NCBI RefSeq assembly: GCF_001552195.1 | Contig: NZ_BCQS01000040.1 | Location: 1 to 64,000 of the forward strand | Direction: 5' to 3' | Origin: Actinomadura latina NBRC 106108 | GTDB lineage: Bacteria > Actinomycetota > Actinomycetes > Streptosporangiales > Streptosporangiaceae | Length of the DNA stretch: 64,000 nt | Part shown: positions 1-9,800 of the stretch, piece after piece | How positions within the stretch are numbered: position 1 is the stretch's first letter | How the letters are laid out: every line of letters starts with the position of its first letter | The notes under the pieces: model-generated | Database searches by the model: none | What the model saw: the letters and a program-made list of their open reading frames with translations, nothing else | What the model was told of the DNA's origin: nothing | Position numbers and translations under genes: made by a program

Positions 1-3000
1 AATGACCTCGAAGCGGCCGTCAGCGAGCTGACCGGATCGCCATGCCGCGCCTTTCAGACAGTGCACGACGGAAGCCTGACCATATTGGTGGAGTCCGCGC
101 CGGGAGCCGGGCCTTCCGCCCGTCAGGTACGGAGCGCCGTCATCGACGCCTGCGGCGCGGTCGTGGAGACCGTGGCGACCGTCGACCCGGGATCGCTCGT
201 CGGCGACGAGGCGGAACTCGTGACGCGTTACCGGCGTGGACTGCTGCCGGTCCGTGCCATCGACACTCTGGCCGCCCCGCCGGTCACCCTGATCGCCGCA
301 CCGGATGCCGCGCCCCGAACCGAGGCGAGCACGCCCGCACGCCCCGCCGTCCCCTCGCCGCAGGCGCCCCCGCTGGAGGAGATCACCCGTGCCGCGGCGG
401 ACCTGCTCGGCGTCCGCCCGGAGGATCTCGGGCACGGTGAGGACCTCATCGCTCAGGGCCTCGACTCCATCCGGATCATGCAGCTCGCCAACGACTGGCA
501 GCGCCGAGGGGTGAACGTCAGGTTCGGCGATCTCGTGGAGTCCCCGACGATCGCCTCATGGCATGCCCTGCTCCAGTCGGATGGTGCCGTCGCCCCACCG
601 CGCTCCAAGGCCGCACCGGTCGATCGCGATGCCCCCTTCGGGCTCACCCCGCTCCAGCACGCCTACTGGTTCGGCCGCCGCGACCGCCAGGTGCTCGGCG
701 GTGTCGGCTGCCACTTCTACATAGAGTTCGACGGCCGGGCCATGGACCGCGACGCCCTGGAGCGCGCCGCCCGCGCCCTGTTCGAGCGACACGACCTGCT
801 GCGCGCCCGCTTCCTCGACGACGGTACCCAGCAGATCCTGCCGTGCAGCCCCTGGCCCGGCCTGACCGTGCACGACCTGCGTACGGCGGACGACGCCGGA
901 GATGACCTGCGCAAGCTGCGCGAACTGCTGTCGCACCGGCGCCTGGAGGTCGACCGCGGCGAGGTGCTCGACCTGGCACTCTCACTGCTGCCGGACGACG
1001 CCTACCGCCTGCACGTCAACATCGACCTCCTCGTCGCGGACGTGCGCAGCATCCAGATCGTCCTGGAAGACCTGGCCGCCCTCTACCGCGGCGAAGACGC
1101 CGAGTTGCCGCCGCTGACCTACTCCTTCCCCGACTACCTCGCCGAGCGGGAGCCGCTGCGGGCGGAGGAGCACGAGGCCGGCCGCCGCTACTGGGCCGAC
1201 CGCCTGCCCGAACTGCCCCCAGGCCCGCCGCTGCCGCTCGCCGTCAACCCGGAGAGCGTCGGCCAGGTCCGGGTCGTGCGCCGTGACCGCCGGCTCACCG
1301 CCGAGGAGAGAGGACGGCTGGCCGAGCGCGCCCGCGCCCACGGCGTCACGCTGCCGATGGTCATGGCCGCGGCGCTGGCCGAGGTCGTCGGCGCCTGGAG
1401 CGGCACGCCGCGCTTCGTGCTCAACGTTCCGCTCTTCGACCGGCAGGCGATCCACCCGGACGTGGAGCGCATGGTCGCCGACTTCTCCAACCTCATCCTG
1501 CTGGAGGTCGACCTGTCGCGCCCGCAGACGTTCGCCGAGCGGGTGGCGGCGCTGCAGGCGCGCTTCCAGCGCGACATGGCGCACTCGGCCTACTCGGGCG
1601 TCGAGGTTCTGCGCGACCTCAACCGAGGCGGCCGGCACGACCAGGTGACCGCGCCAGTGGTGTTCACCAGCGCCCTCGGAATGGGGGACCTCGTGAGCGC
1701 CGACGTGCAGCGGAGCCTGGGCCGCCTCGGCTCGATGCTGTCCCAGACGCCGCAGGTGTGGATCGATCATCAGGTGGTTGAGGTGGATGGTGGTCTGCTG
1801 GTGAATTGGGATGCGGTGGAGGAGTTGTTTCCGGCGGGTGTGCTGGATGGGATGGCTGACGGGTATGGGCGGTTGCTGGAGTGGTTGCTGGAGTGTGAGT
1901 GGGATGCGGTTGTGCCGTCGCTGGTGCCGGCGGCGCAGTTGGCGGTGAGGGCGGCGGCCAATGACACTGTGGCGCCGGTCCCGGAGGGGACGTTGCACGG
2001 TCGTTTCTTTGAGTGGGCGCGCCGTGATCCTTCGCGGACGGCGATCCGTCCGGGCATCTCCTACGGTGACCTGGCTGAGCGGGCGTTGCGGGTGGCGGGT
2101 TTCCTGCGTGAGCGCGGCGTGGGTGTTGGGGAGCCCGTTGCGGTGTCGTTGCCGAAGGGGCCTGATCAGGTTGTGGTGGTGTTGGGGGTGCTGGCGGCCG
2201 GGGGGCTGTATGTGCCGGTCGGTGTGGATCAGCCTGAGGCCCGTCGTGGGCAGATCATGCGCCGGGCGGGTGCGCGTCTGCTGCTGACTGATGTGCCTGA
2301 TGGTGGGCCGTTGGAGGGTCCGGTCGAGACCGATCCGGGTGCGGGCGCGTATGTGATTTTCACGTCGGGTTCGACGGGGGAGCCGAAGGGTGTGGAGGTG
2401 TCGCATCGTGCGGCGTTGAACACGGTGCTGGATGTCAACGCGCGTTTCGGTGTGGGTGAGGACGATCGGGTGCTGGCGGTGTCGGCGCTGGATTTCGATT
2501 TGTCGGTGTGGGATGTGTTCGGGTTGCTGTCGGCGGGTGGGTCGCTGGTGATGGTGGGCGAGGACGAGCGTCGTGATGCGGCCCGGTGGGCGCGGCTGGT
2601 GGCCGAGCATGGGGTGACGGTGTGGAACACGGTTCCTGCGCTGCTGGACATGCTTTTGGTGGCTGAGCGCGGGCAGTTGGGTTCGCTGCGGTTGGCGATG
2701 GTGTCGGGTGATTGGGTTCCGCTGGATCTGTCGGCGAGCCTGTCCCAGGCGGCGCCGGGGTGTCGGCTGGTGGCGTTGGGCGGGGCGACCGAGGCGGCGA
2801 TCTGGTCCAACTACTGCCCGGTTCCTGCGCGGGTGCCGGCGGAGTGGGTGTCGGTGCCTTATGGCCGTCCGCTGGCCAACCAGTGCTTCCGGGTGGTGGA
2901 CCAGTTGGGTCGTGACTGCCCGGACTGGGGTCCGGGGGAGTTGTGGATCGGCGGCGCCGGGGTGGCCGAGGGCTACCGGGGTGATGCGGAGACGACGAAG

Positions 3001-6000
3001 GCCAAGTTCGTCGAGCATGACGGGCTGCGCTGGTATCGCACCGGGGATATGGGCCGCTATTGGCCGGACGGGACGCTGGAGTTCCTGGGGCGGGTGGACC
3101 ACCAGGTCAAGGTCCGCGGCCACCGCATCGAACTGGGAGAGATCGAAGCGGCACTGCTGTCCCACCCGCAAGTGGAGCGGGCCGTGGCCACCACGGTCGG
3201 AGCGACCAACCGCAGACTGGCCGCCCTGATCGTCCCGGCAGACAACCCAGCCCACCACGACCCGGCCCACGACGAGCTGGACCACGACGACCTGCACGAC
3301 CGGCTGGCCGAACAGCTCCCGCCCTACATGATCCCCGAACAGATCATCCAGCTCCCCGCCCTCCCCCTCACCCCCAACGGCAAAATCGACCGCGGCGCCG
3401 TCCAGAACGTCCTCACCGAACATCTCGCCGAGCGTGCGGAGCACTTCGATCCGCCCCACCCGGGGGTGGAGAGCATCGTGGCGGAGATCTGGGCCGAGGT
3501 GCTGAAGCTGCACGCAGTCGGCCGTGACCAGAACTTCTTCGCCCTCGGCGGCGACAGCCTGCTGGCCACCCGCCTCATCACCCGCCTCCAGTCGGAGGGT
3601 GTCGCGGGCGCCGAACTGACGAATCTCTTCGACCACCCCGAACTCGCCGCCTTCTCCAGGACCGTACGGCTAGGGGATGTGCACGAGGTCTCCGAACGGT
3701 CCATCCTGCGCGCCGATCCGGAACGACGACACGAACCGTTCCCGCCCACTGACGTGCAACGCGCCTACTGGTTCGGCCGTACCGACGACTTCTCCCTCGG
3801 CGGCGTCGGCTGCCACTTCTACACCGAGTACGACTTCGACGGTCTCGACCTGGCCCGTCTCGGCGCCGCGTGGAACCGGCTCATCGAACGGCACGAGATG
3901 CTGCGCGCGGTGTTCCTGCCCGACGGCACCCAGCGCATCCTGCCGACGGTGCCGCCGCTGACCATCCCCCTCACCGAAGCCGGCGACGGCGACGGCGACG
4001 GCGACGGCGAACAAGCCCTCGCCGAGCTGCGCGAAGCCATGTCCCACCAGCTCATCGACGCCACCCGGTGGCCGCTGTTCGATGTGCGGGCCGTCCGGTA
4101 CGGCGAGGGCCGCACGCGTCTCGGCGTCAGCTTCGACAACATCGTCATGGACGCGCTGAGCATCATGACCCTGCTGAGCGAGCTGGACGTCCTCTACCGC
4201 GATCCAGATGCCGACCTGCCAGAGGTAGGCCCGTCCTTCCGTGACTACGTGCTCACGGTCAAGCCCGAGGCCCAGGCACTCCGGCGCGCCGAGGAGTATT
4301 GGTCCGCCAGGGTCGCCGAGTTGCCGCCGGCACCGCAGCTGCCGCTGGCCATGGACCCGGACCGCTTGGGCCGCCCGCGCTTCACCCGCCGCCAGATCCG
4401 CGTTCCCGCCGAACAGTGGCAGGCCGTCAAGGACACGGCCCGGCGACACGGCCTCACGCTCTCGACCGTTCTCGCCACGGCGTTCGCCGAGGCGCTCGGC
4501 GCGTGGAGCGCCCGCCGCGACATGACGATCAACCTCACGCTCTTCGACCGGCGCCAGGTCCACCCCGACATCGACACCGTCCTGGGCGACTTCACCTCGC
4601 TGCTGCTGGTCGCCTACGAGCCGGGGGAGACGTGGCTGGAGAGCGCCCGCCGCCTGCAGCACCGGGTGGCGCACGACCTTGAGCACAGCGAAGTGTCCGC
4701 GCTGTGGGTGATGCGCGAACTGGCCAAGCGCACCGGCTCGGCCGACGTCACCATGCCGGTTGTGTTCACCAGCACGCTCGGCGTGACTGGGGAGGACGGC
4801 GCGCTGGCCGACACATTGTTCGCCGATCCGGTGTGGGGCGTATCGCAGACGCCGCAGGTGTGGATCGATCATCAGGTGGTTGAGGTGGATGGTGGTCTGT
4901 TGGTGAATTGGGATGCGGTGGAGGAGTTGTTTCCGGCGGGTGTGCTGGATGGGATGGTCGACGGATACGGTCGTCTGCTGGAGTGGTTGCTGGAGCATGA
5001 TTGGGATGCGGTCGCTCCGCCGCTGGTGCCGGCGTCGCAGCTGGCGGTGCGTGCGGCGGCCAACGACACCGCCGCCCCGGTCCCGCAGGGCACACTGCAC
5101 GGCCGCTTCTTCGAGCTGGCCCGCCGCGACCCTTCCCGGCCGGCGATCCGCCCGGGCATCTCTTATGGCGAGCTGGCTGACCGGGCCTTGCGGGTGGCCG
5201 GCTTCCTGCGCGACCGCGGTGTGGGCGAAGAGGAGCCCGTCGCGGTGTCGCTGCCGAAGGGACCCGATCAGGTCGCGGTGGTACTGGGGGTGCTGGCGGC
5301 CGGGGCGCTGTACGTGCCGATCGGCGTCGACCAGCCGGAGGCTCGCCGCGAGCAGATCATGCGCCGTGCCGGTGCCCGCCTGCTGCTGACCGAACCCCCC
5401 GAGGGGAAGCCGCTGGAGGCCCCGGTCGAGGCGGATCCGGCCGCGAGCGCTTATGTGATCTTCACGTCGGGATCGACGGGTGAGCCGAAGGGAGTGGAGG
5501 TCTCCCACCGCGCCGCACTGAACACGGTGCTGGACATCAACTCTCGCTTCGGAGTAACCGAACACGACCGGGTGCTGGCGGTGTCCGCGCTGGATTTCGA
5601 CCTGTCGGTGTGGGACGTCTTCGGGTTGCTGTCGGCTGGCGGGTCGCTGGTGACGGTGGCCGAGGACGAGCGGCGCGACGCCGCCCAGTGGGCGCGGCTG
5701 GTGGCCGACCACGGGGTGACGGTGTGGAACACGGTGCCGGCGCTGCTGGACATGCTGCTGGTCGCCGAACACGGTCACCTGGACTGTCTGCGGCTGGCGA
5801 TGGTGTCGGGCGACTGGGTTCCCCTCGACCTTTCGGCCAGGTTGGCGCAGGCCGCACCAGAATGCCGACTGGTCGCACTGGGCGGTGCGACCGAGGCCGC
5901 CATCTGGTCCAACTACTGCCCGGTCCCGGCCGAGATCCCGCCGGAGTGGGTGTCGGTTCCCTACGGCCGTCCCTTGGCCAACCAGTGCTTCCGAGTGGTC

Positions 6001-6810
6001 GACCAGTTGGGTCGTGACTGCCCGGACTGGGGCCCGGGGGAGTTGTGGATCGGCGGCGCCGGCGTCGCCGAAGGCTACCGAGGCGACCCGGACACCACCC
6101 GCGCCAAGTTCGTCGAACAGGATGGGGTCCGCTGGTATCGCACCGGCGATATGGGGCGCTACTGGCCGGACGGGACGCTGGAGTTCCTGGGGCGGGTGGA
6201 CCACCAGGTCAAGGTCCGGGGCCACCGCATCGAACTTGGCGAGATCGAAGCGGCACTGCTGACCCACCCGGCAGTGGAGCGCGCCGTGGCCACCACGGTC
6301 GGCGGCGCGGCCCGCAGGCTGGCCGCCCTGGTCGTCCCGGCAGGCGACCCAAATCACCACGACCCTGACCACGACGAGCTGGACCACGACGACCTGCACG
6401 ACCGGCTGGCCGAGCAGCTCCCGCCCTACATGATCCCCGAACAGATCATCCAGCTCCCCGCCCTCCCCCTCACCCCCAACGGCAAAATCGACCGCGGCGC
6501 GCTCGCCCGGCTGGCCGAGGAGCACGGCAGCGGCCAGGTCGAGGACGTCCCGCCCGCCGGCCCCGTGGAGGAGGCCCTCGCCCGGATCTGGCAGGCGCTG
6601 CTCGACCTCCCCGACGTGGGCAGGCATCAGAACTTCGTGATCCTCGGCGGCGACAGCGTCCTCGCCACCCGCCTGGCCGAGGAGATCAGGATCGAGTTCG
6701 GCGTCGAGCTTCCGCTGCGGATGCTGTTCGCCGGGCCGACCATCGCCGAGCACGCGGACTTGATCGGACAGCATCGCGACGACGGAGCCTTCGAGGAGGG
6801 CGCGATATGA
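1..6810 (+). CDS. Nonribosomal peptide synthetase, 5'-truncated: (ligase-like C-term)-ArCP-Cy-A(Cys)-PCP-Cy-A(Cys)-PCP
   Basis: The reading frame is open from base 1, so the true start lies outside the window; 2269 residues are visible. The first ~75 residues resemble the C-terminal subdomain of an acyl-AMP ligase, but the A10 lysine motif is absent. An aryl carrier domain follows (GLDSIR; pantetheine Ser at 466-468). Two Cy-A-PCP modules come next. The heterocyclisation motif DxxxxDxxS is intact at 1024-1050 and 4135-4161, and PCP serines are at 3556-3558 and 6655-6657. Reading the ten A-domain pocket residues by eye gives DLWNMSLIWK for both, two changes from the cysteine code DLYNLSLIWK of pyochelin/yersiniabactin synthetases. 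Inferred job: load an aryl acid and form aryl-thiazoline-thiazoline. The next NRPS overlaps by 4 bp (ATGA). Architecture is clear; exact substrate is inferred. Confidence 0.95.
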   Translation, partial: NDLEAAVSELTGSPCRAFQTVHDGSLTILVESAPGAGPSARQVRSAVIDACGAVVETVATVDPGSLVGDEAELVTRYRRGLLPVRAIDTLAAPPVTLIAAPDAAPRTEASTPARPAVPSPQAPPLEEITRAAADLLGVRPEDLGHGEDLIAQGLDSIRIMQLANDWQRRGVNVRFGDLVESPTIASWHALLQSDGAVAPPRSKAAPVDRDAPFGLTPLQHAYWFGRRDRQVLGGVGCHFYIEFDGRAMDRDALERAARALFERHDLLRARFLDDGTQQILPCSPWPGLTVHDLRTADDAGDDLRKLRELLSHRRLEVDRGEVLDLALSLLPDDAYRLHVNIDLLVADVRSIQIVLEDLAALYRGEDAELPPLTYSFPDYLAEREPLRAEEHEAGRRYWADRLPELPPGPPLPLAVNPESVGQVRVVRRDRRLTAEERGRLAERARAHGVTLPMVMAAALAEVVGAWSGTPRFVLNVPLFDRQAIHPDVERMVADFSNLILLEVDLSRPQTFAERVAALQARFQRDMAHSAYSGVEVLRDLNRGGRHDQVTAPVVFTSALGMGDLVSADVQRSLGRLGSMLSQTPQVWIDHQVVEVDGGLLVNWDAVEELFPAGVLDGMADGYGRLLEWLLECEWDAVVPSLVPAAQLAVRAAANDTVAPVPEGTLHGRFFEWARRDPSRTAIRPGISYGDLAERALRVAGFLRERGVGVGEPVAVSLPKGPDQVVVVLGVLAAGGLYVPVGVDQPEARRGQIMRRAGARLLLTDVPDGGPLEGPVETDPGAGAYVIFTSGSTGEPKGVEVSHRAALNTVLDVNARFGVGEDDRVLAVSALDFDLSVWDVFGLLSAGGSLVMVGEDERRDAARWARLVAEHGVTVWNTVPALLDMLLVAERGQLGSLRLAMVSGDWVPLDLSASLSQAAPGCRLVALGGATEAAIWSNYCPVPARVPAEWVSVPYGRPLANQCFRVVDQLGRDCPDWGPGELWIGGAGVAEGYRGDAETTKAKFVEHDGLRWYRTGDMGRYWPDGTLEFLGRVDHQVKVRGHRIELGEIEAALLSHPQVERAVATTVGATNRRLAALIVPADNPAHHDPAHDELDHDDLHDRLAEQLPPYMIPEQIIQLPALPLTPNGKIDRGAVQNVLTEHLAERAEHFDPPHPGVESIVAEIWAEVLKLHAVGRDQNFFALGGDSLLATRLITRLQSEGVAGAELTNLFDHPELAAFSRTVRLGDVHEVSERSILRADPERRHEPFPPTDVQRAYWFGRTDDFSLGGVGCHFYTEYDFDGLDLARLGAAWNRLIERHEMLRAVFLPDGTQRILPTVPPLTIPLTEAGDGDGDGDGEQALAELREAMSHQLIDATRWPLFDVRAVRYGEGRTRLGVSFDNIVMDALSIMTLLSELDVLYRDPDADLPEVGPSFRDYVLTVKPEAQALRRAEEYWSARVAELPPAPQLPLAMDPDRLGRPRFTRRQIRVPAEQWQAVKDTARRHGLTLSTVLATAFAEALGAWSARRDMTINLTLFDRRQVHPDIDTVLGDFTSLLLVAYEPGETWLESARRLQHRVAHDLEHSEVSALWVMRELAKRTGSADVTMPVVFTSTLGVTGEDGALADTLFADPVWGVSQTPQVWIDHQVVEVDGGLLVNWDAVEELFPAGVLDGMVDGYGRLLEWLLEHDWDAVAPPLVPASQLAVRAAANDTAAPVPQGTLHGRFFELARRDPSRPAIRPGISYGELADRALRVAGFLRDRGVGEEEPVAVSLPKGPDQVAVVLGVLAAGALYVPIGVDQPEARREQIMRRAGARLLLTEPPEGKPLEAPVEADPAASAYVIFTSGSTGEPKGVEVSHRAALNTVLDINSRFGVTEHDRVLAVSALDFDLSVWDVFGLLSAGGSLVTVAEDERRDAAQWARLVADHGVTVWNTVPALLDMLLVAEHGHLDCLRLAMVSGDWVPLDLSARLAQAAPECRLVALGGATEAAIWSNYCPVPAEIPPEWVSVPYGRPLANQCFRVVDQLGRDCPDWGPGELWIGGAGVAEGYRGDPDTTRAKFVEQDGVRWYRTGDMGRYWPDGTLEFLGRVDHQVKVRGHRIELGEIEAALLTHPAVERAVATTVGGAARRLAALVVPAGDPNHHDPDHDELDHDDLHDRLAEQLPPYMIPEQIIQLPALPLTPNGKIDRGALARLAEEHGSGQVEDVPPAGPVEEALARIWQALLDLPDVGRHQNFVILGGDSVLATRLAEEIRIEFGVELPLRMLFAGPTIAEHADLIGQHRDDGAFEEGAI
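1744..3398 (+). repeat. Copy 1 of an internal 1655-bp duplication (Cy end plus A domain of module 1)
   Basis: The segment matches 4846-6500 at a constant offset of 3102 bp with no net indel. The first ~110 bp and the last ~80 bp are almost identical at nucleotide level; the middle is diverged mainly at third positions. Copy 1 from about 1757 to 3060 uses many T-ending and TTG codons, unlike the C/G-ending codons of the flanking Cy domain. Confidence 0.85.
3982..4005 (+). repeat. In-frame GGCGAC hexanucleotide repeat, four copies
   Basis: Four perfect tandem GGCGAC units encode a short Gly-Asp run inside the second Cy domain, in a surface loop between the His-motif region and the DxxxxDxxS motif. 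Length variation here would stay in frame. Probably functionally neutral. Confidence 0.8.
4846..6500 (+). repeat. Copy 2 of the internal 1655-bp duplication (Cy end plus A domain of module 2)
   Basis: Partner of 1744-3398. Only its first ~170 bp keep the T-rich codon style of copy 1; the rest uses C/G-ending codons like the host gene. Both copies carry a His/Asp-rich stretch just before the A10 motif (about 3240-3300 and 6345-6405). The pattern suggests duplication or gene conversion of an A domain between modules. Confidence 0.85.
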
Positions 6811-9800
6811 CGGCTGGTCAGCTCATCGCCGAACTGGCCCGCGAGGGCGTGCACCTGTGGGAAGAGGCGGGCCGGTTGCGGTTTCGCGCTCCCCAGGGCG
6901 TCCTCACCGACGAGCGGCGCGCGCTGCTGGCCGCCCGCAGGGACGAGCTGCTGGAGCATCTGAGCCGCCCCGCCGCGCCGGACCTGACCCCCGACCCGGC
7001 CGCCCGGTACGAGCCGTTCCCGCTCACCGATGTGCAGGCCGCCTACCTCCTCGGCCGGGGCGACGCCTTCGACTACGGCGGCACCGCCTGCCAGGTGTAC
7101 GCGGAGCTGGCCTTCGCGGACCTGGACCCGCCGCGGATGGAGGACGCCTGGAACCGGCTCATCGAGCGGCATGACATGCTGCGCTGCACCGTCCACGTGG
7201 AGGGCTACCAGGTCACGGCTCCGGAGACGCCCAGGTACCGCATCGAGGTCGCCGACCTCCGCGGCCGTCCCGCTGACGAGGTCGGCGCGCATGTGGCCGC
7301 CACGAGGTCCGCCATGGACAGCCGCGTCTACGACCCCGCGACATGGCCGCTGTTCGAAGTACGGATCACCCGGACCGACGATCGCGACGTGCTCCACGTC
7401 TCCATCGACTTCCTCATCGCCGACTACCTGAGCATCCAGCTCCTGCTCACCGAGCTGAAGCGCCGCTATCTCGACCCGGACGCGGAGCTCCCGCCGATGG
7501 AGATCACCTTCCGCGACTATGTGGCCGCAGCGCGGGGCCTGCGTGACGGCGACGCCTATGAGCGAGACCGGCGCTACTGGGAGGACCGGCTGGACGATCT
7601 GCCCGGCGCGCCCGAACTGCCGCTGCGCGAGGAGCGCGAGATCCAGGCCGCCGGCTCATTCACCCGCCATGAGGTCCGCTTCGCCGCCGAGCAGTGGGAC
7701 GGGCTGCGCGAACGGGCGGCGGCGCACGGCGTGACCCCCTCGACGGCCGTGCTCGCCGCTTTCGCCGAGGTCATCGGCCGCTGGAGCCGCCAGCCCGCGT
7801 TCTGCCTCAACCTCACGCTGCTCAACCGGCACCCTCTCCACCCGCAGGTGGGCTCCCTCGTCGGCGACTTCACCACCGTCAGCCTGCTGGAGGTGGACGG
7901 CGCGGCCGGGGACCGCTTCGCCGCCCGCGCCGGTGCCCTCCAGCAGCGGCTCTGGGACGACCTGGACCACCGGCTCTACTCCGGCGTGGAGCTGATGCGC
8001 GAGATCGCCCGCCGCCAGGGCCGGCAGGCCGCCCTGGTACCGGTCGTCTTCACCAGCACCGTCGGGCTCGGCGACGAGAACGAGGGCATGCGCGGCCTGG
8101 CCGAGGTGGTGTACGGCAGGAGCCAGACGCCCCAAGTGTGGATCGACTGCCAGGCGTTGATCGAGGGCGGCGTCCTGGAAGTCAGGGCCGACGTGCGCGA
8201 CGGCGTCTTCCCCGACGGCCTGATCGAAGACCTGTTCGGCGCTCTGCGCACACTGCTGCTCGACCTGGCCGCCTCCGACTCCGCGTGGGAGTCGGCCTCA
8301 CCGGTCGGGCTGCCCGCCGCACAGGCCGAGCGGCGCGACCTGGCCAACGCCACCATGGCGCCCCGTCCCGCCGGGCTGCTCCACGAACCCGTCGTGGCGC
8401 AGGCGGCGGCCACACCCGGCTCGCCCGCCGTCATCACCGAGGAGCGCACGCTGACCTACGGTGAGCTGCTCGCGCGGGCCACGGCCGTGGCCGAAAGCCT
8501 GGCGGAAGCAGGTGACGCGCCCGTCGCCGTGCTCATGCGTAAGGGCTGGGAGCAGGTCGCCGCCGTGCTCGGGACACTGCTGGCCGGCGCCGCCTATCTG
8601 CCCGTGGACGCCGGGCAGCCGCCCGCCCGGCGCGAGCGCATCCTCACCGATGCAGGGGTGACCACCGTACTGACCCAGTCCCAGATCACCGAGCGTCCGG
8701 CCGGAGTGCGCTGCGTGGACGTCGACACGGTGCCGCCTTCCACCGCCCCCGCGCCCGCAGGCCGCGCCCGCCCAGAGGATCTGGCCTACGTCATCTACAC
8801 GTCCGGATCCACTGGCGACCCCAAGGGCGTGATGATCTCCCATGAGGCGGCGCTCAACACGGTGGCCGACATCAACGGCCGCTTCTCGGTCACCGCGGAC
8901 GACCGCGTCCTCGGGCTGGCGAGCCTCGGCTTCGACCTCTCCGTCTACGACATCTTCGGTCCCCTGGCCGTAGGCGGCGCACTGGTGCTGCCCGGCCCCG
9001 AGGGCCGCGGCGACCCCGCCAGCTGGGCCCGGCTGATCGCCGACCACGAGGTCACGCTGTGGAACTCCGTCCCCGCGCAGCTCCAGATGCTGGAGCACTA
9101 CCTGGCCGCCCACCCCGGGACCGGTCTGCGCACGCTCCGGCTCGCCCTGCTCAGCGGCGACTGGATCCCGATCACGCTGCCCCCGGCCGTGCGCGCCCGC
9201 CTGCCCGGACTCGAACTGGTCGGCCTCGGCGGTGCGACCGAGGCGTCCATCTGGTCGATCCACCACCCGATCGGCGAGCTCTCACCGGACTGGACGAGCG
9301 TCCCGTACGGAAAACCGCTGGCCAACCAGACCTTCCACGTCCTCGACCATGCCATGCGGCCGTGCCCGGACGGGGTGGCGGGCGAGCTCTACATCGGCGG
9401 CGCCGGAGTGGCGCTGGGTTACCTCGGCGACGCGGAGAAGACGGAACGGCGATTCGTCCGGCACCCGGAGACCGGCGAGCGCCTCTACCGCACCGGAGAC
9501 CTGGGACGCTACCGCGAGGACGGGCTGATCGAGTTCCTCGGCCGCGAGGACCGGCAGGTCAAGATACGCGGACACCGCATCGAGCTCGCCGAGGTCGAGG
9601 CCGCCGTCCAGGAGCATCCCGCGGTCGCCGCCGCCCACGTCCTGGTCGACGGCGACGGGATGGAGCGCCGCCTGGCGGCCTTCGCCGAGCCGGCCCGCAC
9701 CCCGTCGCCGCGGACACCGGCGGCGGCTCTGGCGGAGGAACTTCGTTCGGCGGGGTCCGGCGCCGGGGACCTGCAGACCGCGCACATCGACCGCGAAGAA

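Noticed and set aside
982..6774. Very long antisense frames (up to about 1034 codons) opposite the first NRPS
   Set aside because: They mirror the high-GC coding strand, have no recognisable domains, and their lengths follow the internal repeat. The plus frame carries all NRPS motifs.
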